Positions 1 through 6,859 of a stretch of DNA of 21,194 bases are shown in pieces. Position 1 is the first letter of the stretch; each line of letters begins with the position of its first letter. A model generated the notes under the pieces. The model made no database searches. It had not been told where the DNA came from and saw only the letters and a program-made list of their open reading frames with translations. The stretch spans positions 1-21,194 of the forward strand of contig CAJTOB010000053.1 in assembly GCA_910578035.1 (NCBI GenBank). The letters run 5' to 3'. The position numbers and the translations under genes were made by a program. The DNA is from an uncultured Muribaculaceae bacterium (lineage in GTDB: Bacteria > Bacteroidota > Bacteroidia > Bacteroidales > Muribaculaceae).

Positions 1-52
1 CGAGCCATACTTTATTGCGCTATTTGAGTTTTATCGGACAGCAATAGTTTAA

Positions 53-102
53 AATGCACCCCGGATAAGGACGCATGGGAGCGCCTCTATCCGGGGTGTA
101 TT
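53..102 (-). terminator. Stem-loop terminator of the dpp5-DUF6155-TapB unit
   Basis: Positions 57-67 and 88-98 are perfect 11-base inverted repeats. The stem extends to 53-67/88-102 with one G-T pair, and the loop is 20 bases. On the minus strand the stem is followed by GCATTTTAAAC, a short T-run. It lies about 75 bases beyond the last stop codon of the minus-strand unit, where a terminator would be expected. The long GC-rich stem is directly visible; the termination role is inferred. Confidence 0.7.
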
Positions 103-117
103 ATGTCTGCCTAATTT

Positions 118-177
118 GCCTGCCAGCCTGTCAGCCCAACAGCTCAGCAGCCCAATAGCTTGTCAGCCTGTCAGCCT
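118..177. repeat. Iterated CAGCC-type short direct repeats
   Basis: The 20-mers at 118-137 and 158-177 match at 17 of 20 positions. Between them, CCCAACAGCT (135-144) and CCCAATAGCT (151-160) form a second imperfect pair. The block reaches into the stop codon of the TapB-like gene (176-178). The adjoining 181-192 is a perfect 12-base palindrome inside that gene's last codons. No function is visible. It resembles the low-complexity intergenic repeats that spread by slippage. Confidence 0.6.
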
Positions 178-910
178 AAAAGCTTATAAGCTCCTGCGAA
201 GACTGGATATTGCCTTTCTTGTCGGCTTCCTGCTCTTTTACGAGGCCGATTTCGGGTGCATACCAGGCGGTGACGTAGCTTTTGTTGTTGCCCTGAGGTG
301 AATTTTCGCGTTTTTCGTAGGTCACCTTGATACAGTTGTCGAATGTTCCGGCAGGAACTGTCACAGATTCATAACCGGCGATGGCGCCGTTAGATACAAA
401 CATTGTGGAGGCCTGCATGCCCATATCGAGACGAAGACGCGAGTTGGGAATCTTATCGCCGACGGCGCCTTTGGGGTTCAGAACAAGCGACAGATCTCCT
501 TTGGCTTTGAAACTCTTTTCGGCTTCATTGAACTGGCTTTCGTTGTATTGCCCGGCTTGCTCCATGCTCATCTTAATCATATTCATGATGAAGGATTTGA
601 AGTCTTCGCCGGTCATCAAGGTGATTGTAGTGGGTTCGTCGGGTGTGGTGTATGTTGCATACGAGTACATGACAATGTCGTCTGCGAGAACATTGTCGGG
701 ATGCACACACGATTTGATTCGTACAGATGTTTTTCCGTCGGCAGTGGTGACACTTAAGACAGAGTCGGTGCTTGAGATTACGATTTCTCCGTTTTCAGTC
801 TGGGCAGTCGATTTATAATTGAGCGCCATGCCCTCTTTTGTCGGAGCATACTGTGCAGAAGCGGTGCAGGCAAGCATGAGCGCTGCGACTGCGGTAATGA
901 TACTTTTCAT
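176..910 (-). CDS. Secreted TapB/DUF3108-like protein
   Basis: This 244-residue protein begins with a Sec signal peptide (charged MKS, then a hydrophobic stretch ending ASAQ at about residue 20). The C-terminal half carries VPAGTFDNCIKV followed by WYAPEIGLVKEQ, a pattern I associate with TapB/DUF3108-type exported proteins of Bacteroidota: a beta-rich domain in which the 'YAPG.GLVK' motif recurs. The reading frame is open far upstream. I chose the ATG at 910 because the signal peptide starts there and because it overlaps the stop of the upstream DUF6155 gene as ATGA, which suggests translational coupling. It is the last gene of a minus-strand unit and is followed by a stem-loop. The molecular function is unknown; a periplasmic or surface location is inferred from the signal peptide. 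Confidence 0.75.
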   Translation of the reverse strand: MKSIITAVAALMLACTASAQYAPTKEGMALNYKSTAQTENGEIVISSTDSVLSVTTADGKTSVRIKSCVHPDNVLADDIVMYSYATYTTPDEPTTITLMTGEDFKSFIMNMIKMSMEQAGQYNESQFNEAEKSFKAKGDLSLVLNPKGAVGDKIPNSRLRLDMGMQASTMFVSNGAIAGYESVTVPAGTFDNCIKVTYEKRENSPQGNNKSYVTAWYAPEIGLVKEQEADKKGNIQSSQELISF

Positions 911-1440
911 ATTAGTTTTGTTGATGAAATTTCTTTGACGGTCTGTCGTGCGGCGTATAGAATTTTTGCGCGGAAAGTCTGTCGGCCTATGTTTTCGGTG
1001 TCGAGTCTGTCGAGGAGCGCCATCGCATCTGTGATGCACTCGAGGCTATTGGCAAGCGCTATGAAATCGGCAACAAGGCCGAAGACGCCTTTGATCAATG
1101 CGTCGGGGTAGTAATAGTATTGCTCCATGCCGACAATCATACGGATTATTCGGTATAAGAGCTTGTAGACATACTCGTCGCCGACGCCATAGGAGGCGAA
1201 GTCTTTTATGGCTTTGCGTATGACGCTGATTCGGGCTTTGGAATGGCCGCGTTTGGAGCGTGTGAGCTCTTTGGCTATGATATCGATTTTTTTATCGAGA
1301 AGAGCGTCTGCGTCGGGGTTGAGGAAGAACTCGAAGTAGTCTTTGGCTTCTTTAGAAGAGGAGTAGGCATTGAGAATCACCTCGACCAGTTGATTCCGGT
1401 CGAGGTGAGCGAGTTCTTTTTTCAGTTGAGCCTTAGACAT
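907..1440 (-). CDS. DUF6155 family protein
   Basis: A 177-residue protein with no signal peptide or membrane segment, so probably cytoplasmic. The N-terminus (MSKAQLKKELAHLDRNQLVE, then a segment ending DYFEFFLNPD) is the pattern I recognise as DUF6155, a family of unknown function common in Bacteroidota. The rest is predicted mostly helical, with a basic patch (LTRSKRGHSKAR, residues ~59-70) and an aromatic run (EQYYYYPD). It starts 15 bases after the dpp5 stop codon, and its TGA overlaps the ATG of the secreted protein downstream, so the three genes are almost certainly cotranscribed. Nothing in the sequence reveals an enzymatic activity. The family call is by pattern memory, not search. 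Confidence 0.8.
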   Translation of the reverse strand: MSKAQLKKELAHLDRNQLVEVILNAYSSSKEAKDYFEFFLNPDADALLDKKIDIIAKELTRSKRGHSKARISVIRKAIKDFASYGVGDEYVYKLLYRIIRMIVGMEQYYYYPDALIKGVFGLVADFIALANSLECITDAMALLDRLDTENIGRQTFRAKILYAARQTVKEISSTKLI

Positions 1441-1455
1441 GTCGGCCGCTGAGAA

Positions 1456-3519
1456 TCAGTTCTTCTCCGGCTTGAGCCATTTGTCGAACCAGCGGAAGAA
1501 CAGGCGCTGCCAGAGGACGGCGTTCTGTGGCTTCAGAATCCAGTGGTTTTCGTCGGGGAATACGACCATTTCGGCGGGAATGCCACGGAGTTTGGCTGCG
1601 TTGAAAGCGGCCATGCCTTGCGAGGCAAGGATACGGTAGTCGTATTCACCGTGTGAAATCATGATGGGGGTATCCCAACGGTCAACAAAGCGGTGGGGCG
1701 AGTTGGCGAATGTGCGCTGTGCTACGGCATTGTCCTTTTCCCAGAACGCGCCGCCCATATCCCAGTTGGCAAACCACATTTCTTCGGTTTCGAGATACTG
1801 AGCCTCCATGTTGAAGATACCTGCGTGGGCCAGGAGGGCTGCAAAGCGACCTTCGTGGTTGCCGGCGAGATAGTAAATCGAGAAACCGCCGTAGCTGGCA
1901 CCGGTGGCACCGATGCGGGCAGGGTCAATATAGCTTTCGCGTTTCATGTCGTCGACGGCCGCGAGGTAGTCTTTCATGTTCTGGCCGGGGTAGTCTTTGG
2001 AAATCTGGGCGTTCCATTCAGAGCCGAAACCGGGAAGTCCGCGACGGTTGGGGGCGATTACCACATAGCCCTCGGCTGCCATAAGAGCAAGATTCCAGCG
2101 GTAGCTCCAGAACTGGCTGACAGGCGACTGCGGGCCTCCCTGGCAGTAGAGCAGAGCGGGATATTTCTTGTTGCGGTCGAATTTGGGAGGATATACCACC
2201 CAGGTTGTCATTTCTTTGCCGTCGGTGGTGGGCACCATGCGTTTTTCTACGTATGGCATGTCGAGGCCGGCGAAGATTTCGCCGTTGATGTCGGTGAGTT
2301 CTCTCAGAGCCGAGCCGCGTCCTTTGGGATTGCGGGCGATTGTCATGACTTCGTTGGGGCGAAGCATGGAGTGCATCATGGTTACAATGTAATCTTTTGT
2401 CACCTGAAGCGAGGTGAAGTCGGCCTGAACGTCGACGAGCTGTACGGGAGCCGCACCCTTTTTCATGGCAACCTGGAATATAGGAATCACACCGTCTTTG
2501 GGAGCGATGAAAGTAATCGATTTGCTGTCGGGAGCCCATGCGAATTCGTCAATAGAGTAATCCCAGTTGCCGGGAAGCTCATATTTTTCGGCTGTCTTGC
2601 AGTCGAGGATAAAGAGGCGGTTGCGGTCGCTCTCGTATCCGTCGTGCTCCATGCTGAGCCATGCGAGGTAGTTCCCGTCGGGAGAGAAAGCGGGCATTGT
2701 GTCGTAGCCCATCATTCCTTCCGTGAGGTTTTTGGTCTCGCCAGACGCTACATTGTAGATGTAGAGGTCGGAGTTGGTGGAGAGAGCATAGTCCATTCCG
2801 GTCTTTTTGCGCGATACATAGACGAGCATTTCGCCGTTAGGATGCCATGCGAACGACTCTACGCCGCCGAAGGGCTTCATTGGCGCTTCGAAAGGTTCGT
2901 CGGCCATGATGTCTTTGAGGTCGCTGGCTTTCAGACCGTCGAATTTGCCGACAAAAGGATGGGGTATTTCAGTGACCCATTCATCCCAGTGCTTGTACAT
3001 AAGGTCGTCGATGACGCGTCCGGTAGCCTTGGGCAGGTCGGGGTAGAGGTCGCCGGCGCTGCGGGCATATTTGACATTGCCGATTACCACAATTTTGGTC
3101 TCGTCGGGCGACAGAAGGAAGCCGGAAATACCTCCGGGGTGCTCTGTGGCCTGAACGCGGTCGGTGCCGTCGGGATTCATGGTCCACATCTGGGCGTTGC
3201 CTTCGGCGTCGGGATAGATGAACGCTATTTTGTCGCCGCCGGCAATCCATACAGCCGAGCTTTCGCTTTTAGGGGTATCGGTGATTTTGACGGGGGCTTT
3301 CTCTTCGCCGATGGTGACGAGATAGAGGTCGTTGTTCGAGTTATTTTCGGCAAGATTCTCATAGGAGACGCCGAAGAGCACCGTTTTTCCGTTGGGTGCG
3401 ACACAGGGTGCGCTCACGCGTCCGAGTTGCTCGAGGACATCGATGTTGAAGCGGTTTCCTGCGGTCGATGCTGTTGCTGCCAGCAGCAGTGCGCTTGCAG
3501 TCATTGCTAATTTATGCAT
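1456..3519 (-). CDS. dpp5: Dipeptidyl peptidase 5 homologue (S9 family, periplasmic)
   Basis: This 687-residue prolyl-oligopeptidase-family serine peptidase cleaves dipeptides from the N-termini of peptides, here probably in the periplasm. The N-terminus is a signal peptide (MHKLAMTASALLLAATASTA). Residues ~25-420 form a WD40/TolB-like beta-propeller with repeated 'SPDG' and 'WAPDSK' blades. Residues ~430-687 are the alpha/beta-hydrolase. The nucleophile is in GASYGG (S542), the acid is D627 (HGEYDYR) and the histidine is H659 (PDENHW). These positions coincide with those I recall for Porphyromonas gingivalis DPP5, as do stretches such as DLPKATGR and MYKHWDEW. The frame stays open upstream, but 3519 is the only ATG that puts the signal peptide at the N-terminus, and a promoter -7 box sits 27 bases before it. 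It heads the unit with DUF6155 and TapB-like genes. Confidence 0.93.
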   Translation of the reverse strand: MHKLAMTASALLLAATASTAGNRFNIDVLEQLGRVSAPCVAPNGKTVLFGVSYENLAENNSNNDLYLVTIGEEKAPVKITDTPKSESSAVWIAGGDKIAFIYPDAEGNAQMWTMNPDGTDRVQATEHPGGISGFLLSPDETKIVVIGNVKYARSAGDLYPDLPKATGRVIDDLMYKHWDEWVTEIPHPFVGKFDGLKASDLKDIMADEPFEAPMKPFGGVESFAWHPNGEMLVYVSRKKTGMDYALSTNSDLYIYNVASGETKNLTEGMMGYDTMPAFSPDGNYLAWLSMEHDGYESDRNRLFILDCKTAEKYELPGNWDYSIDEFAWAPDSKSITFIAPKDGVIPIFQVAMKKGAAPVQLVDVQADFTSLQVTKDYIVTMMHSMLRPNEVMTIARNPKGRGSALRELTDINGEIFAGLDMPYVEKRMVPTTDGKEMTTWVVYPPKFDRNKKYPALLYCQGGPQSPVSQFWSYRWNLALMAAEGYVVIAPNRRGLPGFGSEWNAQISKDYPGQNMKDYLAAVDDMKRESYIDPARIGATGASYGGFSIYYLAGNHEGRFAALLAHAGIFNMEAQYLETEEMWFANWDMGGAFWEKDNAVAQRTFANSPHRFVDRWDTPIMISHGEYDYRILASQGMAAFNAAKLRGIPAEMVVFPDENHWILKPQNAVLWQRLFFRWFDKWLKPEKN

Positions 3520-3545
3520 AAGATTGAGTTTTGTTATTCTGATTG

Positions 3546-3553
3546 CAAAATTA
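3546..3553 (-). promoter_or_regulatory. Bacteroidales -7 box for dpp5
   Basis: On the minus strand the octamer TAATTTTG matches the Bacteroidales -7 consensus TAnnTTTG exactly. It would start transcripts near 3540, giving a leader of roughly 20 bases before the dpp5 ATG. I see no clear TTTG at the -33 position. It falls between the GT25 stop codon (3561) and dpp5, which argues for dpp5 being transcribed separately from the operon upstream. Confidence 0.5.
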
Positions 3554-3560
3554 CTAAAAA

Positions 3561-4268
3561 TCATCTGAAAAAGTATAGTAACCTGCGATAAAGGCGCTTC
3601 GCTTTCCATGCAAATACTTTTCCGCGGTTTGCATCGATTGAAGTTGTGAAAAGACCGTTGAAGCTGCCCTGCGATGCTGTGCAAGGATGACTCCAGTAAT
3701 ATTTCAGTTTTCCGGAATCGAGCAGGCGCCGATGATATATATCGATCGGACAATCCATTTTGTACTTTTCAGCTTGGCTTAGTATCAGTTTCGCGGCATT
3801 GAGGCTGACGTAGAGCGCGCCGGTGAAACGGTCGCGGTCGCCCGGATAGAGGAAACGGCCTTTGCGGCGTTTGCTGCGAGGCACGAAGCGAAGGCGGGTG
3901 TCTTCATATGATATTATGGCAGGTTCGCCTGCCGGAAGTTCGGCGATAGAATGCATGGCGACTTCTTCGTAGCGGGGCGTGAGCACAATATCGTCTTCGA
4001 GCACAAGGGCGCCCGGCAAGCCCAGCGAAACTATCTTCTGGCAGGCTAAGAGGTGCTTGAAGGCGCAGGAGGTGGCTCCCTGTACGCACTTCATAGGTCC
4101 GGCAAACCAGTGGTCAAGGATTTCCGGCGTAAGGTCGGCCTTGTCGCCATCGAGGATATACTCGAATGAAAGTCCGAGACGTGCCATCATGGAGTCGATG
4201 TGCGCTGCGCGGTCTTCATAGCCTTCGCGTACGTGCAGCACAAAAATTCGGGGCAGTTCTGTTGTCAT
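3561..4268 (-). CDS. Glycosyltransferase family 25 protein
   Basis: A 235-residue cytoplasmic glycosyltransferase of the GT25 family, which typically adds galactose or a related sugar to lipooligosaccharide or another glycan. Visible family features: the N-terminal RIFVLHVREGYEDRAAHI (strand followed by the arginine of the sugar-nucleotide site), FEYILDG at 35-41, the AFKHLLACQKIV segment replacing the usual 'SH..lw', and the metal-binding LVLEDD at 88-93. The C-terminus is basic (KAKRLYRRLLYFFR), which suits membrane or LPS association. The frame extends upstream, but the ATG at 4268 is preferred: it overlaps the stop of the phosphatase gene as ATGA and places the catalytic domain at the usual distance. 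Acceptor and donor sugars cannot be read from sequence. Confidence 0.85.
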   Translation of the reverse strand: MTTELPRIFVLHVREGYEDRAAHIDSMMARLGLSFEYILDGDKADLTPEILDHWFAGPMKCVQGATSCAFKHLLACQKIVSLGLPGALVLEDDIVLTPRYEEVAMHSIAELPAGEPAIISYEDTRLRFVPRSKRRKGRFLYPGDRDRFTGALYVSLNAAKLILSQAEKYKMDCPIDIYHRRLLDSGKLKYYWSHPCTASQGSFNGLFTTSIDANRGKVFAWKAKRLYRRLLYFFR

Positions 4269-5545
4269 TTTTCGATGAGAGACAGGAGGTATGGTCTCAG
4301 TTCGTTCCATCTGTAGTATTTGCCTTCCACAGATGGTAACGGCAGAGAGGCATCGCGTTCGTTAAGGAATAGGCGGACGAGGATTTCGCCATCACCGTCT
4401 GTCGGGCGGAAGAATATCATCTGCAGATTGGCAGCCATAGGCACAACGCGGTAGTTGGCGAAACTGTCGGCAAGTTTGGCCGGGTCTGTTTCGTTTGTCT
4501 TGCAGCCGTCTATGCCAAGGAGTGCTGTCAGGGGCATCAGGTTGATGTCGTGTCCGAAGCGAAGTGTGGCTCCATGCTTGCCTGAAGCTATGTATCGGTC
4601 GGCATTGTCGATGATATCTTTGACAATAGGGCGGGCATTGGCTATAAATGCTCCATTGGCAGGCTCATACGATGAATATCGGGCAAAGAATTTGAAATTG
4701 TATAGCTGCCAGATGTCATACATTTCTTCGGGGGTAAGCCATTGGGCGAGATTGACGCCGCACTCAACGCTTTGCATGTCTGAGGCAAGATAATAGAGGT
4801 CTTCGGCAAATTTGAGGGCGTCGACGCTGTCTGCTGCATATTTCGAGTCGGAGAAAATACTGCTCATCAGTCGTTTGCTGTAGGCATTTTCCTTGCGGAA
4901 TTTTTTCCATGGCTTGCGGTACGGCCCGCGGGCGCTTCGGAGTTCTGTAGATTCCGGTGAGCTGTAGTTGAGATATTCCATATGGCGCATCGATGACTCG
5001 CGGGGAATATCGAGCGATGGATTGATTTCTTTCAAAGCCTCGATGAAGGCGAACATCGAGTGGGCACAGCGCATCACTATGGTAGATGCAGCCGTTATTT
5101 CGGCACTGTCGGCTATGATGCCGGGATAGGCGGCGGCCATTCGTCTGGCAATGCCGTGGTGCTGGCGGCGTCCGAGAGGCGAAAGTTCGCCTGCGCGTCC
5201 GCGGGCTTCGGCATAGACGGTGTTGAGCTGCGCGCGGAGATAGCGCCCCTGCGGAGTAAGAGCATTGTTGGCAGCGGCTTTGTCGAGTACGCCCATTATG
5301 CCGGTATAGCCTTCGTCGGCCGTGAGGTAGCGTGAGCCGTGCCGGCCGTAGTGGCTGAGATAGAAGGCTTCGTAGCCTTTCGGAACGGCTCCGTATTCGG
5401 TGCTTATTTCATCTTCGGGATAGGCAAAATAGTGGCCTGCGGCTCTCTCCGGTTTTTCAGTTATATCCTGTCGTGGGTTATAGGCGAAAATCAGCGACGG
5501 CGCAAGGATAAGCGCCGTAAGGAATGCGATAATAGATTGGTGCAT
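4265..5545 (-). CDS. Periplasmic histidine-type (acid) phosphatase, phytase-like branch
   Basis: A 426-residue histidine phosphatase of branch 2. The signal peptide covers about residues 1-22 (MHQSIIAFLTALILAPSLIFA). The phosphohistidine motif is YGRHGSRY (R68, H69), and the distal acid motif is GHDINL (H332, D333). An HD pair resembles AppA-type acid phosphatases and phytases rather than the HAE of MINPP-type enzymes. It should hydrolyse phosphomonoesters, perhaps inositol phosphates or glucose-1-phosphate, outside the cytoplasm; the actual substrate is not evident. The start at 5545 is chosen because it begins the signal peptide and lies 4 bases after the stop of the 93-residue gene. It overlaps the downstream GT25 gene by 4 bases, so the two are translationally coupled. 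Confidence 0.88.
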   Translation of the reverse strand: MHQSIIAFLTALILAPSLIFAYNPRQDITEKPERAAGHYFAYPEDEISTEYGAVPKGYEAFYLSHYGRHGSRYLTADEGYTGIMGVLDKAAANNALTPQGRYLRAQLNTVYAEARGRAGELSPLGRRQHHGIARRMAAAYPGIIADSAEITAASTIVMRCAHSMFAFIEALKEINPSLDIPRESSMRHMEYLNYSSPESTELRSARGPYRKPWKKFRKENAYSKRLMSSIFSDSKYAADSVDALKFAEDLYYLASDMQSVECGVNLAQWLTPEEMYDIWQLYNFKFFARYSSYEPANGAFIANARPIVKDIIDNADRYIASGKHGATLRFGHDINLMPLTALLGIDGCKTNETDPAKLADSFANYRVVPMAANLQMIFFRPTDGDGEILVRLFLNERDASLPLPSVEGKYYRWNELRPYLLSLIEK

Positions 5546-5549
5546 GAAG

Positions 5550-5831
5550 TTATTTCTTTTTGCGGAAAATAGGGGAGACAAGCTTTAAAAGCCGTACTGC
5601 CATGAATGCATATTCGGCAAAGCTCAGGGCGCCGGTGATGCGCGAGAATAATGACGACGAGCCCCCGAACAGAGGGGTGCGCTCGCGCATGTTTTCCATC
5701 TGGCCGTTGAGTTTGTACTTCTGAATCTCCATGCGAGCCTGCACCAAGGCTCGCCGCATGCGTATTTCGTCGAGAGTGAGCCCTTTCCAGTTGTTTTCCG
5801 GAGCTTTAGGATACGGAGGAAGATTGATCAT
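5550..5831 (-). CDS. Small conserved-looking protein of unknown function
   Basis: A 93-residue protein that I cannot assign to a named family. The N-terminal half is hydrophilic, with a short probably helical segment (LDEIRMRRALVQARMEIQKY). Then come a glycine/serine turn (LFGGSSSLFSR), an amphipathic-to-hydrophobic stretch (ALSFAEYAFMAVRLLKLV, residues ~68-85) and a basic end (FRKKK). It could be a peripheral or single-pass membrane protein. It starts inside the holin-family gene (26-base overlap) and stops 4 bases before the phosphatase gene. Such tight packing supports it as a real gene, probably working with the holin-like neighbour. Confidence 0.75.
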   Translation of the reverse strand: MINLPPYPKAPENNWKGLTLDEIRMRRALVQARMEIQKYKLNGQMENMRERTPLFGGSSSLFSRITGALSFAEYAFMAVRLLKLVSPIFRKKK

Positions 5832-6204
5832 GTACTATCTGGGTGTTTTCAGGAGCTTCTATCAGCAGACGGCTGATGAAGCGCGCGATGGGATTGATAA
5901 TAAGCGGTGTTTTGCACAGGAATATCACGAGTGCGAGCACGGCATAGAACGACCCTACTATCACATAAGCAAAAATCGGGTTCATTATGTCGGCTAAGGC
6001 AATGCCGACTGCAATCGATAAGAACAGCAGGGTGGCGAGCGCCAGTACCAGAATCAGCGCACAGACTGTAAGAGCCGATAGCAGACGCGTGAGTTTTTCG
6101 GCAATATTCAGGCGCGTGTCTTCCAGCAAAAGCTTGACATATCGTGATATGGTGGTTCCTATAGCCGAGGTGACGGTGGAAGAGCGGGGGTCGCTTTGTT
6201 CCAT
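5806..6204 (-). CDS. Phage-holin-superfamily (YqjE/DUF1469-like) membrane protein
   Basis: A 132-residue protein with two membrane helices (about residues 43-71 and 76-98). They are preceded by an amphipathic helix (ISRYVKLLLEDTRLNIAEKLTRL) that matches the N-terminal pattern of the putative Actinobacteriota-holin-X/YqjE family. Despite the family name, these chromosomal proteins are not phage lysis genes. They usually sit beside YtxH- or ElaB/YqjD-like small membrane proteins, as here (YtxH-like genes at 6275 and 6562). A role in envelope organisation or stress is inferred from context only. The 93-residue gene overlaps its 3' end. Confidence 0.8.
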   Translation of the reverse strand: MEQSDPRSSTVTSAIGTTISRYVKLLLEDTRLNIAEKLTRLLSALTVCALILVLALATLLFLSIAVGIALADIMNPIFAYVIVGSFYAVLALVIFLCKTPLIINPIARFISRLLIEAPENTQIVHDQSSSVS

Positions 6205-6219
6205 AATGTGAATGTTTTA

Positions 6220-6255
6220 ACGGGCGGCACGCCGTGATGGGTGCGCGCCGCCCGT
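6220..6255. repeat. GC-rich stem-loop between ytxH-like and holin-like genes
   Basis: Positions 6220-6228 and 6247-6255 form a perfect 9-base stem around an 18-base spacer that can itself pair partly. No T-run follows on either strand, so it does not look like a classical intrinsic terminator. It could attenuate transcription or protect the end of the upstream ytxH-like message within the same unit. Confidence 0.5.
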
Positions 6256-6274
6256 GGTTTCGACAGTAGCGATA

Positions 6275-6466
6275 TTATTTTTTGTCTTCTACTTCGGCGG
6301 CAATCATTTCGACGAGTTCGTCGATGTCGTCGGCTGCGATGATTCCGCGTTTCTGCAGGATAAGCTTGATGCGGTCGCGCAGTTCGGGGCCGGTGGTAGG
6401 AGTGAGGAGGGCTGTGGCGGCTGCGCCGACAGCAACTCCGAATACGAATGTGAGAAGTCCTTTCAT
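6275..6466 (-). CDS. YtxH-like small membrane protein (copy 1)
   Basis: A 63-residue protein: an N-terminal glycine/alanine-rich membrane helix (LLTFVFGVAVGAAATALLTP), a TGPELRDRI turn-and-helix, then an acidic helix ending EDKK. This is the YtxH-type architecture found in small stress-associated membrane proteins. It is paralogous to the next gene upstream: both start MKGL, share an A(A/T)TALL segment and continue with a 'G.E.R..I' motif. No catalytic residues are visible. Family function is unclear, and its location beside the holin-like gene suggests an inner-membrane partner. Confidence 0.75.
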   Translation of the reverse strand: MKGLLTFVFGVAVGAAATALLTPTTGPELRDRIKLILQKRGIIAADDIDELVEMIAAEVEDKK

Positions 6467-6476
6467 GGCTGTTGCT

Positions 6477-6549
6477 AATTATGAATTGTGGATTATGAAT
6501 TATGAATTGACTGTTAGTTTTTTCAATTCATAATTCATCATTCATAATT
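6477..6549. repeat. AT-rich inverted and tandem repeat (TTATGAAT units)
   Basis: Positions 6495-6510 and 6523-6538 are perfect 16-base inverted repeats with a 12-base loop. A flanking pair, 6477-6485 with 6541-6549, also matches perfectly. Each arm is built from iterations of AATTATGA/TCATAATT. It lies between the two paralogous ytxH-like genes. It may be a terminator, a processing site or a small dispersed repeat. The absence of GC in the stem argues against a strong intrinsic terminator. Confidence 0.6.
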
Positions 6550-6561
6550 CTTAATTTTATA

Positions 6562-6765
6562 TTATTTTACTTCTTTGATTTCTTCGGCAATCTGATCTGC
6601 AAGCGATTCAAGTTCCTGCTCCTTGATGCCGGGTACGTGGCTGCGGATAAAGCCGCGGATGGCTTCGCGGGTCTCGCTGCCTTTCTGGGGAGCGAACAGA
6701 AGGGCTGTGGCTGCGCCTACAAGTGCGCCTCCGATAGCTGCGATTACAATGGGAAGTCCTTTCAT
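6562..6765 (-). CDS. YtxH-like small membrane protein (copy 2)
   Basis: A 67-residue YtxH-domain protein. An N-terminal hydrophobic helix (IVIAAIGGALVGAATALLFA) is followed by PQKGSETREAIRGFI, the characteristic YtxH 'ap.sG.e.r..i' segment, and then an acidic amphipathic helix (ELESLADQIAEEIKEVK). It closely resembles the copy at 6275-6466, so the pair is a tandem duplication, since diverged. It is the first gene of the minus-strand unit that continues through the holin-like protein. I could not find a convincing promoter in the roughly 50 bases between it and the htrA terminator. Confidence 0.82.
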   Translation of the reverse strand: MKGLPIVIAAIGGALVGAATALLFAPQKGSETREAIRGFIRSHVPGIKEQELESLADQIAEEIKEVK

Positions 6766-6815
6766 TGGTGTATCGTTTTATGGGTTAGTATATTCTATAT
6801 ATATCGTTGAATAAA

Positions 6816-6850
6816 CGCCGGTGCGGCTGATTTTGTTCGCCGCACCGACG
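6816..6850 (-). terminator. Terminator of the htrA gene
   Basis: A perfect 9-base GC-rich stem (6819-6827 with 6839-6847) is extended by two more pairs after one mismatch, with an 11-base loop. On the minus strand it follows the htrA stop codon by about 10 bases and is followed by GTTTATTC, a weak T-run. Position and stem strength support termination of htrA. Confidence 0.6.
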
Positions 6851-6859
6851 CATAGATTG

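Noticed and set aside
1693..3510. 605-codon open frame on the plus strand opposite dpp5
   Set aside because: It is a mirror of the GC-rich coding strand of a clearly recognised peptidase. Its translation shows no domain, and overlapping real genes of this size are very unlikely.
5806..6204. Phage remnant suggested by the holin-family name
   Set aside because: There are no other phage genes nearby. The family is a common chromosomal envelope protein often found with YtxH-like genes.
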